The notes beneath the pieces are model-generated. The model was given only the letters and a program-made list of their open reading frames with translations, was not told where the DNA came from and did no database searches. From NCBI GenBank assembly GCA_963591145.1, contig CAVARE010000058.1:1-15472 (forward strand): a stretch of 15,472 nucleotides of DNA, read 5' to 3'. The position numbers and the translations under genes were made by a program. Of the stretch, positions 1-6,198 are shown piece after piece. This DNA is from RGIG5612 sp963591145. GTDB lineage: Bacteria > Bacillota > Clostridia > Lachnospirales > Lachnospiraceae. The first letter of the stretch is position 1; each line of letters opens with the position of its first letter.

Positions 1-2
1 CG

Positions 3-110
3 GGGCTTGACGCTTCCTATGACGGCATTAAATCTGAAAACCTTATCGACTGGCTGCTGAAAGAATGAGCGGTGCATTTTTAGAAGAAAATAAAAAAATT
101 TTGCACTGAA
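3..110 (+). CDS. C-terminal end of an unidentified upstream gene (partial)
   Basis: An open frame enters from the left edge and gives 35 residues, ending at a TGA at 108-110. The peptide has ordinary composition, with stretches such as DGIKSENLIDWLLKR and a Lys-rich end. The other two forward frames stop at 60 or almost at once, so this is the likeliest reading. Too little is present to name a family. It lies about 100 bases upstream of the kinase-like gene on the same strand and may belong to the same cluster. No terminator-like hairpin with a T tract follows it, only a short TGCACT/AGTGCA inverted repeat. Confidence 0.4.
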
Positions 111-115
111 GTGCA

Positions 116-143
116 GCAGAAAGCCGTGTGAATAGCTGCAAGC
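116..143 (+). repeat. Truncated copy of the local stem-loop repeat
   Basis: The stretch GCAGAAAGC followed by GTGTGAATAGCTGCAAG matches the right-hand part of the 75-base repeat at 1627-1701, with about ten bases missing from the middle. The left arm of the stem is absent. It lies between the end of the upstream gene and the kinase-like gene. The match is short, so the assignment is tentative. Confidence 0.3.
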
Positions 144-206
144 GGTTCGCGGCTTAAGCCTGGCATATTGCGTTGGCCGATACGAAAAAGACGGCAGAGA
201 AATATC

Positions 207-1082
207 GTGAGATTTTATATAAAACTTTCTGACAAAATAATAGAGATTAATTCCATATACCAGGACGTGTATGAGATGTGTCGGGATTATCTGTATACAC
301 CGACAGATGATAATATCGGAAAACCTGGTGACGTGAGGAAAATGGATGGCAGCAGCTACAGCTGTGAGCCTGATATAATTGTAACCACTGTTCAGGCAGA
401 TATTGAATTCGAACGGAGCAGAAACTCGGATGAGGAGCATGTAACTGACGGTTACCTGGAGACGCTGGCGGTATATCGTTCAATTGCTGAGCAGATGCTG
501 AGCTTCGATACCATTCTGATGCATGGCTCGGTTGTAGCTGTGGGTGAGGAAGCTTATATGTTCACCGCAGCCAGCGGTGTAGGCAAGACTACGAGAACGA
601 GGTGGTGGCTGGAGCAGGTGCCGGGGGCTTATATCATAAATGGTGACAAGCCATTGCTGCATATCACAGATAATGGAGTGATGGCATGCGGAACTCCGTG
701 GTCTGGTAAGGAGAAGCTTAATACCAATAAAACCGTGCCGCTGCGGGCAATCATTGTGCTGGATCGTTCGGAGGAAGATCAGAACGGGAATACCGGGAAT
801 TGCAGCTTTTGCACAGGCGGTACTGAAGATAACGAGAAAGGCAGCTTGAGCTGTGATGCTGAGTATGACGAGGAGTCACTGCAGAAAATAACATTCCTTG
901 AGGCATTTGCAATGCTGCTGCAGCAGACATACAGACCCGAGTTGCCTGCACTTATGAGTAAGACACTGGGACTTCTCAAGAAGCTGGGTCAGAATGTCAC
1001 TATCTATCGCTACAGATGCAGCCTGGAAGATACCGATATGGTCAGAGTCTATGAAGTTGTCACAGAGAAAGCTCGGTTATAG
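207..1082 (+). CDS. HPr kinase/phosphorylase-like P-loop protein of a PqqD/radical SAM cluster
   Basis: This 291-residue protein resembles the HprK C-terminal fold. It has a Walker A loop ASGVGKTT at residues 122-129, a preceding His in MHGS (H106), an NGDKP motif with D147, and a GTPWSGKEKLN segment at 162-172. In HprK the Walker loop binds nucleotide, and the His and Asp serve phosphoryl transfer. Homologues in peptide gene clusters can phosphorylate precursor peptides, as shown for some lasso peptides; the substrate here is unknown. I chose the GTG at 207 because the protein then opens with a short beta-strand pattern followed by EIN, as I expect for relatives. A TTG at 168 would add 13 very basic residues and has no ribosome site. 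Residues about 187-226 form an unusual acidic insert containing CSFC and another Cys. It precedes pqqD and the radical SAM gene on the same strand, about 240 bases upstream of pqqD. Confidence 0.72.
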   Translation: MRFYIKLSDKIIEINSIYQDVYEMCRDYLYTPTDDNIGKPGDVRKMDGSSYSCEPDIIVTTVQADIEFERSRNSDEEHVTDGYLETLAVYRSIAEQMLSFDTILMHGSVVAVGEEAYMFTAASGVGKTTRTRWWLEQVPGAYIINGDKPLLHITDNGVMACGTPWSGKEKLNTNKTVPLRAIIVLDRSEEDQNGNTGNCSFCTGGTEDNEKGSLSCDAEYDEESLQKITFLEAFAMLLQQTYRPELPALMSKTLGLLKKLGQNVTIYRYRCSLEDTDMVRVYEVVTEKARL

Positions 1083-1169
1083 CGATATCAGATAATTTAA
1101 CTGCAATAGCAATGGTCAAACTGTCGGCAAATGGAATTTTCTGCAGGTTGATAATTTCGAAGATGTAGT

Positions 1170-1306
1170 ATATAAGTAATGTTGGTGTCGACAGGTGTTT
1201 TGACTCCCATGATACCTGGGTTGCTACGCATTATGCGCTCCCGCAATCCTAAAATGATGGCGATGTAACACATGAATGGGCTAATGCACATTTGCAGAAA
1301 ACAGTT
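1170..1306 (-). repeat. Two-module interspersed repeat, copy A
   Basis: Read on the minus strand, this matches the copy at 7731-7840. It starts with AACTGTTTTCTGCAAATG (the stem-loop module), then a diverged filler, then AGGATTGCGGGAGCGCAT and GCGTAGCAA, which are shared almost exactly. A further 60 or so bases are only about two-thirds identical. Conceptual translation of both copies gives a similar RERI-RSN-GI pattern. A small inner inverted repeat, TTGC..GCGCAT..GCGT..GCAA, is present in both. The copy sits directly upstream of the pqqD ribosome site and so may lie in its leader. Confidence 0.55.
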
Positions 1307-1324
1307 CTAAAGAAGAGGTAACAA

Positions 1325-1588
1325 ATGAAACTTAAATATACGTTTGAAATGATGGAAATCGATGATCAGCAGATGGCGGTGCCTGTAGGCGACGGCGCAC
1401 AGGAGATGCACGGCATCCTGAAGCTGAACAAGAGCGCGGCTGCTATCCTTGAGCTGCTGAAGGAAGATACGACAGAAGAGCAGATCGTACAGGGTATGCT
1501 GGAGCGTTTTGACGGAACCGAGGACGAGATAAAGGCTTGTGTTCATGACTATATAGCAGAGCTTGAGGAGGCCGGACTGCTGGCATAA
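1325..1588 (+). CDS. PqqD-family peptide-binding protein (RiPP recognition element)
   Basis: This 87-residue protein has the PqqD layout: N-terminal beta strands, a LNKSAAAILELLKE helix (about 37-50), a TTEEQIVQGMLERF helix, and a C-terminal helix ending in ELEEAGLL. PqqD proteins bind the leader of a precursor peptide and present it to a partner radical SAM enzyme. That partner is very probably the SPASM enzyme 190 bases downstream. The start is supported by AGAGGTAA just upstream of the ATG. PqqD proteins are typically 85-95 residues, so this is full length and a stand-alone version, not a fusion. The spacing to its neighbours on both sides is filled by copies of a local repeat. Confidence 0.82.
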   Translation: MKLKYTFEMMEIDDQQMAVPVGDGAQEMHGILKLNKSAAAILELLKEDTTEEQIVQGMLERFDGTEDEIKACVHDYIAELEEAGLLA

Positions 1589-1626
1589 ATGAAACGACAG
1601 GTGCGTTGATGTCGCTAGGCACCTAG

Positions 1627-1701
1627 AACTGCTTATCTGCTCAAATGCAAGCATTCGCAGAAAGCAGTTTTGCATGGCTCTGAATAGCTGCAAATAATCA
1701 A
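1627..1701 (+). repeat. Stem-loop interspersed repeat, copy C
   Basis: This 75-base element matches 15191-15265 at 66 of 75 positions without gaps, and eight of the nine differences are transitions. The left half folds into AACTGCTT + TCTGC paired with GCAGA + AAGCAGTT, with one bulged A and a loop that itself contains AATGC/GCATT. The right half (GCATGG-TCTGAATAG) is unpaired but equally conserved. It lies between pqqD and the radical SAM gene. No T tract follows the stem, so it is not an ordinary terminator. RNA processing or translational effects are possible but unproven. Confidence 0.75.
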
Positions 1702-1777
1702 CGAAGGTGCTGATATTCAGGGTATGAGCATAATCAGCCGGTAACAATAGATAAAGAATCAAGGATATCAAACTAAG

Positions 1778-3217
1778 ATGCAGATTATAAAAAAGGCAAA
1801 ATCCCGTGTCGATAAGGCGTGGGGCAAGCAGAAAATAAAGGATACAACATATCGCTTGATGCGATATACCCTCACGAAAGACAGCGCAGACGGCATACTG
1901 CTTCATAATGCCATTACAGGCGAGCTGATAAGGCTGGAGGCAGATGAGAAGGCGGTTCTTGCGATGCTGCCGGCGCAGGTGGCGGGCGGCGCAGCAGAGC
2001 CGCTGATCACTGAATTGATCGAGAAGCATTTCCTGGTGCCGGTGGACTACGACGAGAAGAAGACCATAGGGCAGCTCAGACATTTGCTGACCATGATGCA
2101 GAAGAGCAGGGATATCACGGGATATACGATCTTGCCGACGACATACTGCAACGCGCGGTGCTTCTATTGCTACGAGTGCAACTTCAAGCACGTGCATATG
2201 ACTGAGGAGCGCGCGCACGACGTGGTGGAATATATTATCAGCCATAGCCATGGCAAGAAGGTGTCACTGCAGTGGTTCGGCGGCGAGCCGCTGGTGGGCA
2301 TGAAGATTATCTCTCTCATTTGCCGCGAACTCACAGATAGGGGAGTCGAATTCACATCGTCCATGATCAGCAACGGGGCGCTTTTTGATGCAAATGTTGT
2401 GAATGAAGCCCGTGAGCTGTGGAAGCTCAAGAATATCCAGATCACCATCGATGGCACAGAGGATATCTATAATGAGGTCAAGGCCTATGTCAATATGAAA
2501 GGCAGCCCGTACCAGCGCGTGCTGGGCAACATCCGAACCCTGTCCGAGGCGGGCATCCGCGTGTCCATCAGAATTAATCTGGGATTTCACAATGTGGATG
2601 ACACGGAGAATCTCATCCGGGAGCTGAGTGAGAGATTCTCCGACTGCGATAACGTGAGCATGTATGTGCACGAGCTGTTTGAAAATGAAGGCACCGAGCC
2701 GACGACTTATACGCAGGAGCAGTATGATTACCTCACGGACATGGTGGGTCGGTTTAATGCTTATGCGGCCGAGCGCGGCAAATATGTCAAGACGTCGTCG
2801 CTGCCGTCGCTGACTCTCGGACATTGTATGGCGGATAATGACGGCTCCGTAATAATCCATCCGGGCGGTGAGCTCACCAAATGCGAGCATATAGAATTGA
2901 CTGATAATTTCGGCACTATTGATTCGGACGATTGGGATATGGATTATCTGCATGCATGGAAGGAGCATGCGCAGCAGGCAGAATGCGATAGCTGTGTGCT
3001 GTATCCGTCATGTATCATGCCGGCCAAATGCCCTGACATGGGCAATTGCGTGAGCGGCGTGCGTAAGAGGAAGGTTGAGGAAGCTCTTGCGGCCATGACA
3101 GATGCTGAGATCAAAAAGAAAGAAAAGGCGCAAACAGATGCAGAATGTGCAGCATCTGATGAAAACGATGAAGCGGACGCTGGCTGTGACGAACCATCTT
3201 GCGAGGGCGTATGCTGA
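1778..3217 (+). CDS. Radical SAM/SPASM peptide-modifying enzyme with Cys-containing tail
   Basis: This 479-residue protein has the radical SAM cluster motif C124-x3-C128-x2-C131 (CNARCFYC), a GGEP motif at 168-171, and a SPASM-type C-terminal Cys set: C350, C369, C403, C406, C412, C418, C424. Such enzymes use SAM and auxiliary Fe-S clusters to build crosslinks or epimerise residues in ribosomal peptides. The first 100 or so residues form an N-terminal domain, perhaps peptide-binding. After the SPASM domain comes a Lys/Glu-rich stretch and an acidic tail with four more cysteines (C457, C470, C475, C479) that ends in SCEGVC. I do not recognise that tail from ordinary family members. The ribosome site is weak (AAGGAT about 12 bases before ATG). 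A strong terminator follows 22 bases after the stop, so this gene closes the cluster. Confidence 0.85.
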   Translation: MQIIKKAKSRVDKAWGKQKIKDTTYRLMRYTLTKDSADGILLHNAITGELIRLEADEKAVLAMLPAQVAGGAAEPLITELIEKHFLVPVDYDEKKTIGQLRHLLTMMQKSRDITGYTILPTTYCNARCFYCYECNFKHVHMTEERAHDVVEYIISHSHGKKVSLQWFGGEPLVGMKIISLICRELTDRGVEFTSSMISNGALFDANVVNEARELWKLKNIQITIDGTEDIYNEVKAYVNMKGSPYQRVLGNIRTLSEAGIRVSIRINLGFHNVDDTENLIRELSERFSDCDNVSMYVHELFENEGTEPTTYTQEQYDYLTDMVGRFNAYAAERGKYVKTSSLPSLTLGHCMADNDGSVIIHPGGELTKCEHIELTDNFGTIDSDDWDMDYLHAWKEHAQQAECDSCVLYPSCIMPAKCPDMGNCVSGVRKRKVEEALAAMTDAEIKKKEKAQTDAECAASDENDEADAGCDEPSCEGVC

Positions 3218-3239
3218 GGCAGGACGACAGCCAGGTTAC

Positions 3240-3295
3240 AAAAAATCCAGTTCAGGGAGAGGCTATAAAACCAACCTCTCCCAAACTGGATTTTT
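3240..3295 (+). terminator. Strong rho-independent terminator after the radical SAM gene
   Basis: The arms AAAAATCCAGTT and AACTGGATTTTT enclose a second perfect stem GGGAGAGG/CCTCTCCC with a 12-base loop. Near-complete pairing over about 20 base pairs ends in TTTTT. The flanking A and T runs make it potentially active in both directions. Confidence 0.92.
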
Positions 3296-3432
3296 AGAAG
3301 TTTTGTCCTATGTCAAGATTTCAATAATTCTCCACATGAAGCTCGAAGTAGCTCTGGGCATGATTGCAGGCAGGAGAAGTATTTATGAATATGAAAAATA
3401 TTGAGAAAAATTACTAATTATTCATAAAACAC

Positions 3433-3460
3433 TTGACATCTGCAGAAATTTTTGTAAAAT
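3433..3460 (+). promoter_or_regulatory. Sigma-A promoter of the perR-like gene
   Basis: TTGACA (3433-3438) and TAAAAT (3455-3460) are separated by 16 bases. The likely start of transcription falls within or next to the palindrome at 3462-3484, so a bound repressor would block initiation. Confidence 0.7.
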
Positions 3461-3461
3461 A

Positions 3462-3484
3462 AAATCAGTAATAATTACTGATTT
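3462..3484 (+). promoter_or_regulatory. Perfect 11-1-11 palindrome, probable PerR/Fur operator
   Basis: AAATCAGTAAT, a central A, and ATTACTGATTT form a perfect inverted repeat. The core TAATAATTA agrees with the centre of the 7-1-7 PerR/Fur box consensus, while the outer positions differ. It lies just downstream of the -10 element and 12 bases before the ATG of a Fur-family gene, which suggests autoregulation. Confidence 0.72.
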
Positions 3485-3496
3485 GGAGCTAGCTCA

Positions 3497-3895
3497 ATGA
3501 AAACTTTAAATTATTCAAAACAAAGAAAGGCGATACTCGACTTTCTTCATACGAGAACGGATCATCCGACAGCGGAGGTGATTTACCAGAATGTCCGAGA
3601 GGTGATCCCGAACATCAGCCTGGGCACGGTTTACAGAAATCTGAATCAGCTTGCTGACAATGGCATGATCCTAAGGCTCAAGGGCAAGAATGGCGCGGAG
3701 CATTTCGACGGCAATACTGAGGAACATCAGCATTTTATATGCAACGAATGCGGCGCAGTTGAGGATATCTTTCTGAAGGATCATGAGCTATTAGCTTCCG
3801 TAAATGCAGCGGCTGAGGAGATATTTGACGGAGAGATATATGGCAAGGATATATATTTCTTCGGAGTATGCAGCAAATGCAAGGATAATATATAA
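3497..3895 (+). CDS. perR: Fur-family peroxide/metal regulator, PerR-type
   Basis: This 132-residue protein has the Fur winged-helix motif GTVYRNLNQL (43-52) and two CxxC zinc pairs, C82/C85 and C125/C128. The regulatory metal ligands expected for PerR are present: H23, D71, H77, H79 and D90, corresponding to B. subtilis H37, D85, H91, H93 and D104. In PerR, Fe-catalysed oxidation of two of these His residues releases DNA and derepresses peroxide defence genes. It is slightly shorter at the N terminus than the Bacillus protein. GGAG precedes the ATG. The palindrome upstream fits autoregulation, and a reverse rubrerythrin follows 123 bases downstream. The PerR subtype is inferred from the ligand set and context; Fur or Zur function is less likely. 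Confidence 0.82.
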   Translation: MKTLNYSKQRKAILDFLHTRTDHPTAEVIYQNVREVIPNISLGTVYRNLNQLADNGMILRLKGKNGAEHFDGNTEEHQHFICNECGAVEDIFLKDHELLASVNAAAEEIFDGEIYGKDIYFFGVCSKCKDNI

Positions 3896-3941
3896 CTTAG
3901 CATAGCCAGCTTGATGAGATAGAAAGCGTATCGGTTATGTA

Positions 3942-3973
3942 TGCTGCGGCATGGAAAATAGGCAGCAGATTTT
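3942..3973 (+). terminator. Weak terminator or attenuator between perR and rubrerythrin
   Basis: TGCTGC pairs with GCAGCA across a 14-base loop and is followed by GATTTTAA. The stem is only 6 bp and the T run is short, so partial read-through into the rubrerythrin gene is plausible. Confidence 0.35.
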
Positions 3974-4018
3974 AATGAGCAACAATAATAAATAAAGGAA
4001 GGAAAAGGAGAATTTAAG

Positions 4019-4561
4019 ATGGCAAAGTGGATTTGTAAGGTATGTGGTTATGTTCATGAAGGCGACAATCCGCCTGAGGAGTGCCCGGTATGTCACGTAA
4101 AATCAGATAAATTTGAGAAAATGGGCGGCGATAAGACATGGGCTGCAGAGCATGTTGTAGGAATCGGACAGGAAGCTCCGCAGGAGATCATCGAAGGCCT
4201 CAGGGATAACTTCAATGGCGAGTGCTCAGAGGTAGGAATGTATCTGGCTATGGCTCGCGTCGCTTTCAGAGAAGGATATCCGGAGATCGGCCTTTACTGG
4301 GAAAAGGCAGCCTACGAGGAGGCTGAGCATGCTGCGAAATTTGCAGAGCTGCTGGGTGAAATGGTAACTGACTCAACCCAGAAGAATCTGGAGATGAGAG
4401 TAGAAGCTGAAAATGGTGCAACCCTCGGCAAATTCGAATTAGCTAAGAAGGCTAAGGAGCTGGGTCTCGACGCAATCCATGATACCGTTCATGAAATGGC
4501 CCGCGATGAGGCAAGACACGGCAGAGCATTTGAGGGTCTGCTGCAGAGATACTTCCATTAA
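4019..4561 (+). CDS. Reverse rubrerythrin (N-terminal rubredoxin + ferritin-like diiron domain)
   Basis: This 180-residue protein opens with a rubredoxin-like site, C6-x2-C9 and C22-x2-C25 (CKVCGYVHEG, CPVC). A four-helix diiron domain follows with E68, E101-x2-H104 and E164-x2-H167. The order rubredoxin-first is that of the clostridial reverse rubrerythrins, which reduce hydrogen peroxide and oxygen with electrons from NADH via a separate oxidoreductase. In Clostridium such genes are repressed by PerR. Here a PerR-type gene lies just upstream, although I see no second clear PerR palindrome directly before this gene. The ribosome site AAAAGGAGAA is strong and well placed. Confidence 0.92.
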   Translation: MAKWICKVCGYVHEGDNPPEECPVCHVKSDKFEKMGGDKTWAAEHVVGIGQEAPQEIIEGLRDNFNGECSEVGMYLAMARVAFREGYPEIGLYWEKAAYEEAEHAAKFAELLGEMVTDSTQKNLEMRVEAENGATLGKFELAKKAKELGLDAIHDTVHEMARDEARHGRAFEGLLQRYFH

Positions 4562-4708
4562 TAATTTGGCTATACGAAGGTGACGATGCTTTTTCATGCG
4601 GCAAGAGCCACAACAGAGCAATCTTCGCTAATAAGCGAAATATAATCTGGCTTACTATCTAAAAATCGACAAGAATTAGGTAGTGAATAAAAATAAATGT
4701 AAGAATCA

Positions 4709-4741
4709 AGAAGGCAAGGAAATAAAAAATCCTTGCTTTCT
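4709..4741 (+). terminator. Terminator hairpin downstream of rubrerythrin
   Basis: AGAAGGCAAGGA pairs with TCCTTGCTTTCT over 12 bp with one G-U pair and a 9-base A-rich loop. The stem runs directly into a few T residues (TTTG). It lies 150 bases after the rubrerythrin stop, between convergent genes. Confidence 0.6.
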
Positions 4742-4761
4742 TTGCGCAAATGTCTTTATAA

Positions 4762-4878
4762 ATAATTCAGGCTAATTCGTTGTGGCATGATACGGAAATG
4801 GATCACCAAATGGGAAAGTATGTATCAAAGGAATTAGAAGACTGGTTATGGAATGATTTTGACGAGAAGAGAAAATAA
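4762..4878 (+). pseudogene. Coding-like remnant or very small ORF, function unknown
   Basis: An open frame of 38 codons contains an internal ATG at 4798 that would give 26 residues (opening MDHQMGKYVSKELEDWLW). Composition is protein-like, with amphipathic acidic/basic residues and two Trp. No ribosome site precedes the ATG, and a stop lies just upstream of 4762. It resembles the C-terminal end of a lost gene more than a functional peptide. Its position at the edge of the hip operon suggests debris from an insertion or rearrangement. I do not recognise the family. Confidence 0.25.
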
Positions 4879-4924
4879 ATCTCTCTGGGGATAGTGGTTC
4901 TATTGATGCTGTTGCAGTGAAGCC

Positions 4925-5872
4925 TCATTTAATAGTTTCTGTTCTCGAGATAATAATCCTTTTTACCCGTTCTTTTAATTCGCTAGGCAGGAGCGAATTA
5001 TCGCACATTTCAAGCCAACGAGGAGTTAGTTTAATGAGGCTTTCAATGAGCTTCTGCGCTGTCAAACGAGATATGCTGCAGGAATCGGCAAATTTTAAAA
5101 AGTCGTTCTTGCGGATGTTCATTTTTTTGCCGTTCATAGGAAGAGCAAATTGCTCTTTGTCAGCGGGCATATTTGCATTCACTGGGAGCAAATCGTATGC
5201 CGGCGAAAGCACATATTCTCTGGAGCACTCGGCAGTTTCAATTAGTGAGAAATTTTTCAAGTGCATATCGGAATTGCCTACAATAAAGCAAAAGACAAGA
5301 CGTATAAAAAATTCAGTCATATCGATACCGACTCGCGATGAATACTTCTTGATTATCTTCGCACAGCGTTCATATGAGCCTCTGTACTTGTCCTCGGTAA
5401 GTCGCAGATCAAGCTGACAAAAATCTTCCATAGCAAGCATTTCAATTTTGTCTTCACAAAGGTTGCGGTCAACTCGTTTTGTGATATAAGCAAGCCCCAT
5501 ATTGCCTTTGATGAGCGCGTGTGGAACTGTTGTAATTCCGGCTGTGTCAGCCATTGACATTATTAATTGTTCTGATTCAGGCAGCGCCTCAAATTCCGCG
5601 ACTTGAGGTTTAAGAATATAGCCTGTCGGAAAGTTTACAAGCGTTAATCTGGGCTTGTTGTCGCTGCTGACAAGGTGCAATGATAACTTCTTTTGAACAC
5701 CGGGAACAGTAAAACCCTGGTTTATTGTCTCGGCTGCTAAATGATTTAGGGTCTCATCGTCAATCTCAATTTCTGGTAAACTTTCTGTATTGAAAAAATG
5801 TTTAATACAAGCTTTATGCCAGCCTGTTTCATTGGGCGTGCGTAAAGGTTTGCCGCAGCACAAGCAATTCAT
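4925..5872 (-). CDS. hipT: HipT-type serine/threonine kinase toxin (HipA C-terminal kinase, split form)
   Basis: This 315-residue protein is a HipA-fold kinase lacking the first N-terminal subdomain, which is encoded by the gene just before it. It begins with a zinc-knuckle-like C3-x2-C6 ... H19-x2-C22 element. A Gly-rich loop TVPGVQKKLSL follows at 55-65, then an ATP-site Lys in YILKP (K88), a hinge YITKRVDR, a catalytic loop GNSDMHLKN (D202, N207) and a metal-binding AYD (D227). All catalytic residues are present, so it should be active. HipA/HipT kinases phosphorylate aminoacyl-tRNA synthetases (GltX for HipA, TrpS for HipT of E. coli O127) and arrest growth; the target here is unknown. 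The start at 5872 overlaps the preceding stop as ATGA, which implies translational coupling. An upstream in-frame start at 5962 would lie entirely inside hipS. Confidence 0.85.
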   Translation of the reverse strand: MNCLCCGKPLRTPNETGWHKACIKHFFNTESLPEIEIDDETLNHLAAETINQGFTVPGVQKKLSLHLVSSDNKPRLTLVNFPTGYILKPQVAEFEALPESEQLIMSMADTAGITTVPHALIKGNMGLAYITKRVDRNLCEDKIEMLAMEDFCQLDLRLTEDKYRGSYERCAKIIKKYSSRVGIDMTEFFIRLVFCFIVGNSDMHLKNFSLIETAECSREYVLSPAYDLLPVNANMPADKEQFALPMNGKKMNIRKNDFLKFADSCSISRLTAQKLIESLIKLTPRWLEMCDNSLLPSELKERVKRIIISRTETIK

Positions 5873-6198
5873 TCTTTTTCCTCCATTATTGACACATTGC
5901 CGATTCCGTCTCTGCAGGCAACGAGAAGAACTCCAAAGCGGTCGCGGATGTTGATCTTCCAATTATCTGTTACGATTTTCAACAGCCAGCCTTCGGGAAT
6001 AAGTCCATCAAAAAATGCAAACAGGGTCTTCGATGTGTACTCTTCTCTTTGCAACGGCAAAGTCAGCGAAACTGAAGAAGCATTTTCGTTCTGCAGATAA
6101 TTCTCATCATATTTGAAAGAATATCCTTCATCTGTCTCACTGAGAATACCAGCAAAAGTATTTCTTACATAAACGTAAGCGGTTCTAAAAGCATTCAT
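5869..6198 (-). CDS. hipS: HipS-like protein (stand-alone HipA N-terminal subdomain 1)
   Basis: This 109-residue protein has the HipA N-subdomain-1 pattern: FAGILSETDEGYSFKYDENY (15-34), VSLTLPL (43-49), LFAFFDGLIPEGWLL (59-73), then DRFGVLLVACRDGIGNVS. In classical HipA this is fused to the kinase; here it is a separate gene. In the characterised HipBST system the small HipS protein is the antitoxin that neutralises HipT, with a Trp inserting near the active site. W71 in PEGW is a candidate equivalent. Both ends overlap neighbours by ATGA, with hipB upstream and hipT downstream, so the three proteins should be made in coupled fashion. Confidence 0.82.
   Translation of the reverse strand: MNAFRTAYVYVRNTFAGILSETDEGYSFKYDENYLQNENASSVSLTLPLQREEYTSKTLFAFFDGLIPEGWLLKIVTDNWKINIRDRFGVLLVACRDGIGNVSIMEEKE

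Larger units (their letters stand above)
4562..4924. other. Intergenic region between rubrerythrin and hipT
   Basis: About 360 bases without a confident gene. It contains a small hairpin (TTCGCT-AATA-AGCGAA, 4624-4639), a 12-bp terminator stem (4709-4741), a TTTGCGCAAA palindrome, and a short coding-like remnant (4762-4878). It is AT-richer than the flanks and forms the junction between the conserved oxidative-stress genes and the toxin-antitoxin operon. Confidence 0.6.

Noticed and set aside
1114..1125. 12-base identity GGTCAAACTGTC with 12377-12388
   Set aside because: A few exact 12-base matches are expected by chance in 15 kb, and the flanks do not align.
1307..2251. A 314-codon open frame on the minus strand across pqqD and the start of the radical SAM gene
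   Set aside because: It is antisense to two recognised genes, is rich in Cys, His and Leu with no family motif, and has no ribosome site. It is a shadow frame.
3102..3404. A + strand open frame overlapping the end of the radical SAM gene and running through the terminator
   Set aside because: The first half is a frame-shifted reading of the enzyme tail and the second half crosses a strong terminator hairpin. No ribosome site or motif supports it.
3376..3420. Short ORF preceded by AGGAGAAG (reading MNMKNIEKNY and similar) upstream of the perR promoter
   Set aside because: About ten codons only, between a terminator and a downstream promoter. A leader peptide is possible, but nothing supports transcription.
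4586..4645. 19-codon ORF after the rubrerythrin gene with GAAGGTG nearby
   Set aside because: The ribosome site is only about 3 bases from the ATG, and the frame runs through a hairpin. No recognisable content.
4917..5417. 166-codon + strand frame opposite hipT
   Set aside because: Antisense to a kinase gene with complete catalytic motifs; composition is not protein-like and there is no ribosome site.
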